Shown piece by piece: positions 26,105-35,228 of a stretch of DNA of 64,000 nt. The stretch's first letter is position 1; each line of letters opens with the position of its first letter. Position numbers and translations under genes: made by a program. The notes beneath the pieces were generated by a model. It was not told the DNA's origin. It made no database searches and was given only the letters and a program-made list of their open reading frames with translations. The stretch is from CAKZLS01 sp963786305 (GTDB taxonomy: Bacteria; Pseudomonadota; Alphaproteobacteria; Rhodospirillales; Defluviicoccaceae). The stretch lies in NCBI GenBank assembly GCA_963786305.1, contig CAWAYL010000013.1, positions 1 through 64,000 of the forward strand. The letters are read 5' to 3'.

Positions 26105-27383
26105 CTATAGCAGATGACCGCCGCGGCCCATTTTGGTGCGGATGTACTGTTCGTTGTGCTGGTTCGACGGAAAGCGTGTGAGGAACGCGTTGTTCGACGG
26201 TGATGCCGCAGCGCGCCAGCCCGTCCACTTTTCCCGGATTGTTGGTCAGGAGCCGAACCCGGCCGAAACCGAGCTGACGGAGCATCTGCGCCGCCGGCAG
26301 GTAGACCCGCTCGTCGGCGTCGAAGCCCAATTGCTCGTTGGCATCCAGGGTGTCGAAACCCCGGTCCTGCAATTCGTAGGCGCTCAGCTTGTTGACCAGA
26401 CCGATCCCTCGGCCTTCCTGGGCGAGGTAGAGCAGCAAACCCGCTCCCGCCGCCGAGAGCTCCCGAATGGCGCCCCGCAGCTGGTCGCCGCAATCGCACC
26501 GCAGGCTGCCCAACAGATCTCCGGTGAAGCATTCCGAATGCAGACGGGTCAGCACCGCCTGTTCTCGATCGGGCTCCCCCAGCAGCACCGCCAAATGCTC
26601 CAAGCCGCCATCGAGCGGACGAAAGGCGACGATGCGCGCGTTCTCCGCGCCCGCGAGGGGAACGCGGGCGTCGCTCACGGCCCGCAGGCTCCTCGCCGCC
26701 GAGCGCTCGTATTGGAACACATCGCCGGTGTCGGCAAGCAGCAGATCATGGCGCGCGGCCCACGCGTCGAGATCTTTTGCGTCGGGGTCGAGGATCGGCG
26801 CGATTGCCGCCGCCGGCAACAGTCGAGCCGTTTTCGCCAGCTGCACGGCCGCGCTGTCGCAACTGAAAGCGGGCGACTCGGTCACGCCCAGGTCAAGGAG
26901 GGGCGGCACCGGCAGACCCGAGAGCGGATCGGCCAATTGGTGTATCACTTCGGCGGAAAATCCGCCTTCCGCCGCCAGGTTGACCACCCTCAAACCGCCC
27001 GGAGTGAGCCCGAGCACGGCGGCCCGGCGCGCGGTGATCACCAGCGCGGGCACGGCATGGCTCACCGCCGCCAATTCGGCCAAACCCTCCGCCGTCGCGG
27101 CTTCCGCCGCCAGCATCAGCGAGGCGACACCTCCGCTACCGCGAATCACCACGAAGCGACCCCTCCGCAAATCCGAGATCGCCCGGTCGACCGAAAGCAC
27201 GGAAAGAGGCTCGCGGGTCGCGGGTACGAGATGGGGGCGGTGGGTCGGGGCCAGAGCAGCCTCCTGGCGTTTACGGCTCGGCGACGATACCCGTGAAAAC
27301 CGGGGCTTGAAAGCGATTTGTTCCGTTTTCCAAGCGAGGCGGCGCCCGCCGGAGGGTTTCCGGTCTGAGGGGCCAACTGTCAT
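26105..27383 (-). CDS. ribA: GTP cyclohydrolase II with degenerate RibB-like N-domain, frameshifts at 3' end
   Basis: About 425 residues. The C-terminal half is GTP cyclohydrolase II, the first riboflavin-pathway enzyme: LTRLHSECFTGDLLGSLRCD with zinc cysteines continuing CDCGDQLRGA, then YLAQEGRGIGLVNKLSAYEL and RVRLLTNNPGKVDGL. The N-half (DRAISDLRRGRFVVIRGSGG, LMLAAEAATAEG, PALVITARRAAVLGL) looks like DHBP synthase but lacks its acidic DEDRE..GD motif, so it is probably inactive. Near 26190 two bases are missing. Past them the tail reads FPSNQHNEQYIRTKMGRGGH, the normal family end, with the stop at 26105-26107. Confidence 0.88.
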
Positions 27384-27460
27384 CTTAGTTGTAAATCGTG
27401 ACGAGAGTACTATTGTTTCAATGGCGACGGCCGGCCAACAGCCACGGGAACATCTCAGAC

Positions 27461-28160
27461 GTGACGACTGGAAAACGCGTTCTTCTCGTTGATGACGATG
27501 ACGCTCTTCGCGAGATGCTGTCGGAGCAGTTGCAATTGCATGAGGAGTTCGCGACGGTAACCGCGGCTTCGGGCACGGCCGGTCTCGAGGCGGCGAAGGC
27601 TGATCATTTCGACGTGGTGATCCTCGATGTAGGCCTGCCGGATATGGACGGTCGAGAGGTATGCCGTCTGATGCGGCGAAACGGCATCAAGTGCCCGGTC
27701 ATCATGCTCACGGGTGCCGACAGCGACTCCGATACGATCCTCGGCTTGGACGCGGGCGCCAATGACTACATCACCAAGCCGTTTCGCCTCGGCGTCCTGC
27801 TTGCGCGATTGCGCGCCCACATTCGACAGCACGAACGCAGTGACGATGCGGTATTCGTCATCGGCCCGTATACGTTTCACCCGAGCGCCAAGTTGCTGGT
27901 GAACAATGAAAACAGCAAGAAGGTGCGCCTGACCGACAAAGAAGCGGCCATCCTCAAGTATCTTTACCGGTCGGGTGGCCGGGTCATCAGCCGCGACGTT
28001 CTGCTGGACGAGGTCTGGGGGTACAATGCGGGGGTGACGACCCACACCCTGGAAACACATGTGTACCGTTTGCGCCAGAAGATCGAGGCCGATCCGTCGA
28101 GTGCGCGGATTCTTGTCACCGAAGTCGGGCGGTTACCGTCTCGCATCTTCGTCGCAATAG
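27461..28160 (+). CDS. OmpR-family response regulator, one frameshift near the end
   Basis: About 233 residues from GTG 27461. Receiver domain: KRVLLVDDDDALREML, phospho-acceptor Asp56 (VVILDVGLPDMDG), VIMLTGADSDSD and the conserved Lys in YITKPFRLGVLLARL. The winged-helix DNA-binding domain follows (KVRLTDKEAAILKYLYRSGG, SRDVLLDEVWGYNAGVTTHT, VYRLRQKIE). A missing base near 28128 turns the expected VGGYRLASS tail into another frame; the true stop is probably TAG 28158-28160. No cognate histidine kinase is adjacent, so it is an orphan regulator and its targets are unknown. Confidence 0.88.
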
Positions 28161-28172
28161 TTATAAAGGCGC

Positions 28173-28208
28173 AAAAAAAGCGCCCGGCCAGGGGGGTTAA
28201 CCGGGCGC
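28173..28208 (-). terminator. Rho-independent terminator for the dapC-ftsK-lolA operon
   Basis: gcgcccgg (28180-28187) and ccgggcgc (28201-28208) form the stem. On the minus strand it is followed by seven T (plus-strand A run 28173-28179). It lies ~200 bp past the lolA stop. The region between, 28209-28410, has no gene but contains several short inverted words. Confidence 0.75.
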
Positions 28209-28410
28209 CTTAAGCTCCCTTTGAGGAAGCATTCGGATGGCAGGGGAACCATCCGGGGCAGCCAGTCCTTGCGGAACTGCCTGCACCATAACTATTAAGT
28301 GGTCAGCTACTAACCTCGAGACCACTGCGCGTGACGCATACCTCATATGCAAATATTGCATGGCACGCCAATTCGCGGCGCGGCCGGAGGGACGACGCGA
28401 AACGCTCCGA

Positions 28411-29103
28411 TCAGGGAAACTTGTCGTGGAAAATCTTCGGGTTCTTAAAGCGAAACAGCTCCGCATCCAAGGGAATGCCAAATTTAGCCTGCACCAGGGA
28501 AACATTGGTGACGGTGCCCTGAGCGTCGGTCACGGCCCATTTCCTGAGAGTCAACGGATCATCGGTCAATACCAGCGTCAGAGAACCCTCCATGGGGTTA
28601 TCGCTGCGCACCAAGGTGATGTGTAACGTTCCGTTTTCCTGTTTGAAGTCGGTGATGGTCAGGTCACCGCCGGTCAGTGATATTCGATCCTGCAAAAGGA
28701 TACCCGCCGGCGTGGATCCGAGCGGGATGTAACTGACCTGATTGAGTTCGCGATCATGGTAGATCAGAAAGGTTCCGTCGGCGACGATCAGGACGGGGAC
28801 CGGAGGTTGGTATTCGATGCGGAGCCGGCCGGGACGCGAAAGGTACAGGTTTCCCTTGGCGACCTCGCCGTTGGAAGACGCCTGCAGGAATTCTGCGCGG
28901 ACCGTTTCGATCCGGTTCAAGTAGGCTTGTATCCGCTCGATCGCCGCCCGCTCCGATTGATCGAGCGCGAGCGCGGCGGGCGGCGCGGCGATCGGTTGGG
29001 AGTGGGGCGCGACACAGACCATGACCGAGAGGGCAATGGCCAGAAGCAGCCCCCTTCCGGCGGGGGTCCAATTTGTGCGATCGGTACTAGACGGCGCGTT
29101 CAC
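28411..29103 (-). CDS. lolA: Outer-membrane lipoprotein carrier protein LolA
   Basis: 230 residues with an N-terminal signal (GRGLLLAIALSVMVCVAPHS). The mature part shows the LolA fold: AYLNRIETVRAEFLQASSNG, GNLYLSRPGRLRIEYQPPVP, VADGTFLIYHDRELNQVSYI and NPMEGSLTLVLTDDPLTLRK. LolA carries lipoproteins across the periplasm from LolCDE to the outer membrane. The start overlaps the ftsK stop by 17 bp, a layout common in alphaproteobacteria. A terminator follows. Confidence 0.92.
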   Translation of the reverse strand: MNAPSSTDRTNWTPAGRGLLLAIALSVMVCVAPHSQPIAAPPAALALDQSERAAIERIQAYLNRIETVRAEFLQASSNGEVAKGNLYLSRPGRLRIEYQPPVPVLIVADGTFLIYHDRELNQVSYIPLGSTPAGILLQDRISLTGGDLTITDFKQENGTLHITLVRSDNPMEGSLTLVLTDDPLTLRKWAVTDAQGTVTNVSLVQAKFGIPLDAELFRFKNPKIFHDKFP

Positions 29104-31489
29104 CGATCAGGACTTCGCGGCGACCGACACGATCGGGTTTGCTGACAATGCCTTCCGCCTCCATCTGTTCAATAATGCGCGCCGCCCGATTGTAGCCGAT
29201 CTGCAGGCGCCGTTGCACGAAGCTTGTCGAGGCTTTTCCGTCGCGCGCGATGATGGCCACCGCTTCGTCGTAAAGCTCGTCGCCCGCCAACTCTTCGCCG
29301 AGACCGAATTCTCCGCCACCCGGGTCGTCGTCGAACTCGGTCACTTCCTGAACATACCGCGGTTCGCCTTGATCCTTCAGATATTTCACCGCCGCTTCCA
29401 CTTCCTCGTCGGAGACGAAGGGGCCGTGAACCCGCGTCACGCGGCCACCCGCCGCCATGTAGAGCATATCGCCTTGCCCGAGAAGCTGCTCGGCGCCCTG
29501 CTCTCCGAGAATGGTCCGGCTGTCGATCTTGGAGGTGACCTGGAAACTCATGCGGGTCGGGAAGTTCGCTTTGATGGTTCCCGTGATCACGTCGACCGAC
29601 GGTCTTTGGGTCGCCATGATCAGGTGAATGCCGGCGGCGCGCGCCATCTGTGCCAGACGTTGCACCGCGGCCTCGATGTCCTTGCCCGCGACCAGCATCA
29701 GATCGGCCATCTCGTCGACCACGACGACGATGAACGGCAACGGCTCCAGGTCCAGCTCCTGTTCTTCGAACACCGGCCGACCATCCTCGCCAAACCCTGT
29801 CTGGACGCGCCGGACCAGGGTCTCTCCCTTGCGTTTGGCCTCCGCCACACGCGTATTGTAGCCGGCGATGTTCCGCACACCCAACTGTGACATGGCTCGG
29901 TAGCGCTCTTCCATCTCCCGAACCGTCCATTTCAGCGCGACCACCGCTTTCCCCGGTTCGGTCACCACGGGACTCAAGAGATGCGGGATACCATCGTAAA
30001 CCGACAACTCCAGCATTTTCGGATCGATGAGGATGAATTTGCAGGCATTCGGCGATAGCTGATAGAGCAGCGACAGGATCATGGCATTGATGGCCACGGA
30101 CTTGCCCGAACCCGTGGTGCCGGCGACGAGCAGGTGCGGCATACGGGTCAGATCCACCAGAACGGGGGTGCCGCCAATGTCCTTGCCGAGCGCCAAGGTC
30201 ATCTTTCCGCCATAGCGCTCGAACGCATCCGACGCCAGCAGCTCTCGCAGGCCCACGGTTTCGCGCCGGATGTTGGGCAACTCGATGCCGATGACGTTGC
30301 GCCCGGGAACAACCGCGATGCGCGCCGAGATCGCGCTCATGGAGCGGGAAATGTCGTCGGCGAGACCGATCACTCTCGAGCTCTTGGTTCCCGGAGCCGG
30401 CTCCAACTCGTAAAGCGTGACGACGGGGCCGGGACGGACCTTGACGATCTCTCCGCGAACGCCGAAATCGTCGAGCACCGAAGCCAGGAGCTTGGCGTTT
30501 TCTTCGAGCGCGCCGCGATTGACGGCGTCGTGGACGGCCGGGCGGGGCGGTGCGTGCAACAGGTCCAGTGGTGGAAAACCGTAACCGTCATCGTCCTCGA
30601 AATCGAACCGGTGCTGAGACTGTTCGGCGGCCTTGCGGCTTGTTTTCATTGGCGGCTTTTTCGGGACGACCATCTCGCCCGCGCCGGGCGCGACGCCGCG
30701 GGCGCCGGTGGATGCCGCCTTCGGTTCCGCCCTATCGGGCTCGCAAGGCGCCTCGGATTCCAATGATGACGTCGGTTCCCGGCGTCCGACCCATGTCCGG
30801 GAACGAAGCGCCCCCCGGGTCGAGACGATGGTGTACCAAGCGCGGCTGGCGACGCGCCGCGCCACCGTGGCGATACGGACTCCCGACCGGACGCCCGACC
30901 GGACAACGGACTGCCAGTCGGACACCGTCAGTCCGAGACTGAATGCCCAGGCGAGCGTTCCGAGAACGAAGCATGCGATCGCGAGCGCGATGGTCGACAA
31001 CATCGGGCTCAGGCTCTCGGCCGATCCGAATGCGCGCTCCATCAACACGCCGCCGGCGCCGCCCCCCAGGCCGGTCGCCAATGGCCAGGATGCCGGCGCG
31101 GGAACGACCGCCAGGGCGGTGCTCAAAAGGATCATGCTGGGAAGAAGAGTGAGAGCACAGAGCCAAAGCCGTTGCGGCGGCCGCCGCCGAAGGATCCGCC
31201 AGCCCCAGACCGCCAGCGCGGTCAGTGGCACCAGCGCCGTCCACCCCCACGTGTGTAACAGGAAGTCGGCGATGTACGATCCCTGGCGCCCCAGAACATT
31301 GGCAACCGCCGCGTCGGTGGCGTGGTTGAGCGACGGATCGGCCGGATTGAAACTGAAAACGGCAACGAACAAAAGTGCAGCGCCGCTCAGTATGCACAGA
31401 CCCGCGAGCTCGATTACCCGGCGTTTGATAAATTCAATGGTGCCGTCGGGAAAGACGGCGTCAATCCGATTCTGGGCGATCATCGACAC
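29087..31489 (-). CDS. ftsK: DNA translocase FtsK
   Basis: 800 residues, intact. Four N-terminal membrane helices (LAGLCILSGAALLFVAVFSF onward) anchor it at the septum, followed by a short linker (residues about 220-300). The motor has RVIGLADDISRSMSAIS, the Walker A loop LVAGTTGSGKSVAINAMILS, Walker B FIVVVVDEMADLM and IMATQRPSVDVITGTIKANF. The C-terminal gamma winged helix (TSFVQRRLQIGYNRAARIIE) reads KOPS sites. FtsK pumps chromosome dimer DNA and activates XerCD at division. It follows dapC by 27 bp and overlaps lolA. Confidence 0.97.
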   Translation of the reverse strand: MSMIAQNRIDAVFPDGTIEFIKRRVIELAGLCILSGAALLFVAVFSFNPADPSLNHATDAAVANVLGRQGSYIADFLLHTWGWTALVPLTALAVWGWRILRRRPPQRLWLCALTLLPSMILLSTALAVVPAPASWPLATGLGGGAGGVLMERAFGSAESLSPMLSTIALAIACFVLGTLAWAFSLGLTVSDWQSVVRSGVRSGVRIATVARRVASRAWYTIVSTRGALRSRTWVGRREPTSSLESEAPCEPDRAEPKAASTGARGVAPGAGEMVVPKKPPMKTSRKAAEQSQHRFDFEDDDGYGFPPLDLLHAPPRPAVHDAVNRGALEENAKLLASVLDDFGVRGEIVKVRPGPVVTLYELEPAPGTKSSRVIGLADDISRSMSAISARIAVVPGRNVIGIELPNIRRETVGLRELLASDAFERYGGKMTLALGKDIGGTPVLVDLTRMPHLLVAGTTGSGKSVAINAMILSLLYQLSPNACKFILIDPKMLELSVYDGIPHLLSPVVTEPGKAVVALKWTVREMEERYRAMSQLGVRNIAGYNTRVAEAKRKGETLVRRVQTGFGEDGRPVFEEQELDLEPLPFIVVVVDEMADLMLVAGKDIEAAVQRLAQMARAAGIHLIMATQRPSVDVITGTIKANFPTRMSFQVTSKIDSRTILGEQGAEQLLGQGDMLYMAAGGRVTRVHGPFVSDEEVEAAVKYLKDQGEPRYVQEVTEFDDDPGGGEFGLGEELAGDELYDEAVAIIARDGKASTSFVQRRLQIGYNRAARIIEQMEAEGIVSKPDRVGRREVLIGERAV

Positions 31490-31516
31490 AGCATCCCAAA
31501 GCTAAGAGGTCTTAAC

Positions 31517-32707
31517 TTATAAGATCTTAACAAGACGTCTTAAAGTTTCTTGTGTAGATGCGAGATCGTCGATGAGGGCCATACGTATGTAAGGGGCGCC
31601 CGGATTGTCTCCAGACGCGCCGGACTTGGCCAAAAACGCTCCCGGAAGCACGCGGAGCGCCGCTTCGGCCCAAAGTTTTTGTGCGGCTTTTTCGCCGTCG
31701 CCAACGTCCAACCACAGAAAAAAGCCGCCGGACGGGCGGCAAAAACCGAATCGATTCCCGAGAATGCGCTCCGCGGCGTCGAATTTTTGACGATACAGAG
31801 CACGATTGTGTTCGGGATAGAGGTCATCGTTCCAGAGTGCGGTCGACGCCGCGAGCACCGGAAGCGGCACGGACGCGCCGCCAAACGACCTCAATCGGCG
31901 AAACGCCGAAATCAGCCGCGAATCGCCCGCGACGAAGCCGGATCGGAGACCCGGCACGCTGCATCGCTTCGACAGGGAATGGAACACGAGCACGTTGTCG
32001 ATACCATGCTCTAGGGCGGCGCACGCTTCCAGCGCGCCACACGGCGGCTGTTGGTCGTAGATGTCGCCGTAGCATTCGTCGACCGCCAGCACGAAATCGA
32101 AGCGGCGCGCGAGGCCGATCGCTTTTTCAAGGTAGCTCCGCCCGGCTGCCGATCCTTGAGGATTTGCCGGAGAGCACAGATACATGAGCGCCGTTCGTTT
32201 GAGGGTCGCATCGTCAAGGCACGCCAAGTCGGGAAGGTGGTCGGTTTGCGACGTCGCCGGCAGATAGACAGGCTCGGCGCCGCTCATGACCGCCGCTCCG
32301 AAATAAACCTGGTAGAAAGGATTGGGCATCAAGACGAACGGACGCGATCCGGCGCGGGCCTCGCCAACCGTCAGGGCGGCGATCAGATACAGGGCCTCGC
32401 GGGTGCCGGCGACCGGCAGGACATGCCGGTCGGCGTCCACCAGCGCATCGGGAAGCGCGTACCGCCTCTTCAGCCAACCGGCGACGGCGTGGCGGAATGC
32501 CGGCGTGCCGTCGATGGGGGGGTAGCGGCCCCACAGCGCGGTGTTGGCCGCAATGACCTCATGAACGAGCGGTGACGGCGCATGCCGGGGCTCACCCACG
32601 GACAGCACCATGGGTTCAACTCTGGCCGGCGGTTGAATGCCGTCCAGCAGGGCGCGTAGGCGGTCGAAGGGATAGTCCGCCAGCAGATCGAGACGCGGGT
32701 TCAACAT
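31517..32707 (-). CDS. dapC: Succinyldiaminopimelate aminotransferase (DapC-type class I/II aminotransferase)
   Basis: 396 residues from ATG 32707 (MLNPRLDLLADYPFDRL). Fold-type I aminotransferase with PLP: PMVLSVGEPRHAPSPLV, RYPPIDGTPAFRHAV, CSPANPQGSAAGR, the aspartate segment VLAVDECYGDIY, and the PLP lysine in FHSLSKRCSVPGLRSGF. The N-terminal LxxYPFxRLxxLLxG pattern and the linkage to ftsK match DapC, the lysine/peptidoglycan-precursor enzyme. Assignment to DapC rather than another aminotransferase is by pattern and context. Confidence 0.85.
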   Translation of the reverse strand: MLNPRLDLLADYPFDRLRALLDGIQPPARVEPMVLSVGEPRHAPSPLVHEVIAANTALWGRYPPIDGTPAFRHAVAGWLKRRYALPDALVDADRHVLPVAGTREALYLIAALTVGEARAGSRPFVLMPNPFYQVYFGAAVMSGAEPVYLPATSQTDHLPDLACLDDATLKRTALMYLCSPANPQGSAAGRSYLEKAIGLARRFDFVLAVDECYGDIYDQQPPCGALEACAALEHGIDNVLVFHSLSKRCSVPGLRSGFVAGDSRLISAFRRLRSFGGASVPLPVLAASTALWNDDLYPEHNRALYRQKFDAAERILGNRFGFCRPSGGFFLWLDVGDGEKAAQKLWAEAALRVLPGAFLAKSGASGDNPGAPYIRMALIDDLASTQETLRRLVKIL

Positions 32708-32781
32708 GACGAGCCGAGTGTAACGGGCTCCCGGCCGCCGCTCAACACGGCGAGCGACGGCCGGGTCGGGTACGCGGCATA

Positions 32782-32812
32782 TAAAAAGGCCGGAAGGCAA
32801 TGCCTTCCGGCC
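32782..32812 (-). terminator. Rho-independent terminator of amtB
   Basis: The 11-bp perfect stem ggccggaaggc (32788-32798) / gccttccggcc (32802-32812) has a 3-nt loop, with five T following on the minus strand. It lies 71 bp after the amtB stop. Confidence 0.88.
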
Positions 32813-32882
32813 GAGGTTTCCGGGTTGGGATGGAGGAGGAGGGGAAGCGAAGGTGTTCGCGTATGTCCAGCCCGGGTTGGGG

Positions 32883-34184
32883 TTAATGCAGGGTTTCGCC
32901 GTGGAGGCTGAGATCCAGCCCGACCACTTCCAATTCCTCGTCGACGCGAAGACCGACGGTCATGTCGACAATTTTCAGCAGAATAAAAGAGCCAACCGCC
33001 GAATAGATCACCGTTGCGAGAATTCCATAGATCTGGGTCCACACCTGACCGGGGTTCCCTTCCAGCAACCCAGGTGTACCGCCGATGGCTTCAACCGCGA
33101 ACACACCAGTGAGAACCGCGCCGACGATGCCGCCAATTCCGTGCACGCCAAAGACATCCAGCGAGTCGTCATAGCCAAGCTTGTGCTTCAGCCAGACGGC
33201 ACCCCAGTAGCAGCTCGCACCCGCGGCCAGGCCGATGAACAAAGCGCCCATGGGACCGACGAAACCGGATGCCGGCGTAATCGCCACCAGCCCGCCGACG
33301 GCGCCGGAGACGATGCCGAGCACGCTCGGCTTTTTGCGCAGGATCCACTCGAGGAACATCCACGTCAGGGCGGCTGCCGCTGTGGCGATCTGGGTGACCG
33401 TCATGGCCATGCCGGCCGCCGCGTTGGCGCCGACCGCGGAGCCGGCATTGAAACCGAACCAGCCGACCCACAACATCGACGCACCGATCAAACTCAAGAC
33501 GAGGTTGGAGGGCGCCATGTTTTCCGTCGGAAAACCGCGCCGTTTGCCGAGAACGATGGCCGCGACCAGACCGGCAATGCCAGCGTTGATATGAACGACC
33601 GTACCGCCGGCAAAATCGAGAACCCCGTCTTCTCCGAGGAAACCGCCGCCCCATACCCAGTGGCAGATGGGCGCGTAGACGAGCAGCATCCAGGGCCCCA
33701 GGAACAACAGCATCGCCGAGAACTTCATGCGGTCGGCGAATGCGCCCGTGATCAGTGCCGGCGTAATGATGGCGAACGTCATCTGGAATGTCATGAACAC
33801 CGATTCGGGAATGGTCCCGCTCATGGAGTCCACCTTGAGATCGCTCAGAAACAGATTGCTCAGACCGCCCACGTAGTCGTTGAGAGCGCCGCCATCGCCG
33901 AATGCGAGCGAATAACCCGCGATCATCCACAGAACCGTCATCAGACAGCAGGTGGCGAAACTCTGCATTGCGGTGGCGAGAATGTTCTTGTGCCGAACCA
34001 TGCCGGCGTAGAACAGGGCAAGGCCGGGAATGGTCATCATCAGAACCAGCGCGGTCGATGTGAGCATCCATGCGGTGTCGCCGGTATCCAGGGTCGCTTC
34101 CTGGGCGAGTGCGGCGTCGGCGCCGGTCATCAGTATCAAGGCGGCCAAACCGAGAAGGCCAAGGTTTCTTGAAAGGCAGCTCAT
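32883..34184 (-). CDS. amtB: Ammonium transporter AmtB
   Basis: 433 residues. Signal peptide (LGLLGLAALILMTGADAALA), then eleven membrane helices. Pore features include FATCCLMTVLWMIAGYSLAF, the first twin-His region APICHWVWGGGFLG, and the second DVFGVHGIGGIVGAVLTGVF. It conducts ammonia across the inner membrane and is gated by GlnK. glnK lies upstream on the same strand with a 366-bp gap, which is longer than usual. The gene is intact and ends at a strong terminator. Confidence 0.96.
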   Translation of the reverse strand: MSCLSRNLGLLGLAALILMTGADAALAQEATLDTGDTAWMLTSTALVLMMTIPGLALFYAGMVRHKNILATAMQSFATCCLMTVLWMIAGYSLAFGDGGALNDYVGGLSNLFLSDLKVDSMSGTIPESVFMTFQMTFAIITPALITGAFADRMKFSAMLLFLGPWMLLVYAPICHWVWGGGFLGEDGVLDFAGGTVVHINAGIAGLVAAIVLGKRRGFPTENMAPSNLVLSLIGASMLWVGWFGFNAGSAVGANAAAGMAMTVTQIATAAAALTWMFLEWILRKKPSVLGIVSGAVGGLVAITPASGFVGPMGALFIGLAAGASCYWGAVWLKHKLGYDDSLDVFGVHGIGGIVGAVLTGVFAVEAIGGTPGLLEGNPGQVWTQIYGILATVIYSAVGSFILLKIVDMTVGLRVDEELEVVGLDLSLHGETLH

Positions 34185-34550
34185 TTCTCAGGCTCTCCTA
34201 GTATTGCGTGTTTGTGGGCGCCGTTGATCAGCGGACCGACCGCTTCTTCAGTGTCCCAAGAGAGACAAGAACTCTTGGCGGTGTCGGTACACCCGTCTAA
34301 ATCCATCATCAGCCTTCTCAACATTCGTGCCAGAACTCGGTCGCAATCTGATAATCCACTGACATATCTGACAAAACTCATCCTGTGTTGGATGGCTCGC
34401 AAACCTCAAGGTTTGGAGGGCTGCCTAAAAGTTAGGCGCCTTTGCTGCGCGTGCTCAAAGGGTGTGCATGGAACAGTCTTCCGCCGGGGACAGGATCCCT
34501 CTCGAAGATCGCCCCTGTCACGCCCTTCGAGAAGGTGTCCGAAAATACGT
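34185..34550. other. Gap between glnK and amtB
   Basis: No gene is supported. I looked on the minus strand for a sigma-54 promoter (TGGCAC-N5-TTGCA type) ahead of amtB and found no good match. The gap may hold a separate amtB promoter. Confidence 0.4.
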
Positions 34551-34889
34551 CTAGAGGGCCTCCATATCCGTATCCCCTGTCCGAATACGGACGACCTTGG
34601 CGATATTGGAGACAAAAATTTTTCCGTCGCCGATCCTGTCCGTGCGGGCGGCGTTCTGAATGGTTTCGACCACGCTTTCCAGAAGATCGTCGTTGAGGAC
34701 CACTTCGATTTTGATCTTGGGCAGGAATTGCGCCGTATACTCGGCACCGCGGTAGATCTCCGTCTGACCTCTCTGGCGGCCAAAACCCTTGACCTCGGAA
34801 ACGGTCATACCTTGAATGCCGACGGCGGTGAGGGCTTCGCGAACATCATCGAGTTTGAACGGTTTGATGACGGCGGTTACCAATTTCAT
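34551..34889 (-). CDS. glnK: Nitrogen regulatory protein PII (GlnK)
   Basis: 112 residues from MKLVTAVIKPFKLDDVREAL at 34889. The T-loop signature GQTEIYRGAEYTAQF includes Tyr51, the uridylylation site. The C-terminal signature GDGKIFVSNIAKVVRIRTGD is complete. PII trimers sense 2-oxoglutarate and ATP/ADP and block AmtB when nitrogen is ample. The pairing with amtB supports GlnK over GlnB. The five extra upstream codons (MENDT) are a less likely start. Confidence 0.95.
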   Translation of the reverse strand: MKLVTAVIKPFKLDDVREALTAVGIQGMTVSEVKGFGRQRGQTEIYRGAEYTAQFLPKIKIEVVLNDDLLESVVETIQNAARTDRIGDGKIFVSNIAKVVRIRTGDTDMEAL

Positions 34890-35228
34890 GGTGTCATTCT
34901 CCACTCGGACTATTCAACTGGCATCGATCTCGATCCAAGTTGGCGGCACGGACGCTCGCGTTCGCGCTCGATCGGCATCACATTGCGGTAACGAAAGGCC
35001 ACTTGACCGGGACCGCATGCCCCGTCTGGGTTCACAAACCATGCCATATCGGGATGGCCGCGCATTTATGGTTGAGAAACAACGAATTTCAGCGATGCTG
35101 CGGGCGCGAACCCGCCCGGTTGCGCTTGACCAATCGCTTAAATTCTGTGCGGTCTGATTTGCGTGATACGATTTTCGGAGCATTTTCGAGCATTCCGACC
35201 GCGGCACGACAAAACGGAAAACAGAACC
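34890..35228. other. Divergent promoter region of glnK and ubiH
   Basis: No gene is seen. It must hold promoters for both flanking genes. No sigma-54 consensus is apparent on the glnK side. Confidence 0.4.

Noticed and set aside
28209..28410. Structured small RNA between the response regulator and lolA
   Set aside because: Several short inverted words exist, but there is no consistent fold with promoter and terminator of its own that I could support.
34185..35228. Sigma-54 promoter for glnK or amtB
   Set aside because: I searched the minus strand for TGGCAC-N5-TTGCA-like sites and found no convincing match.
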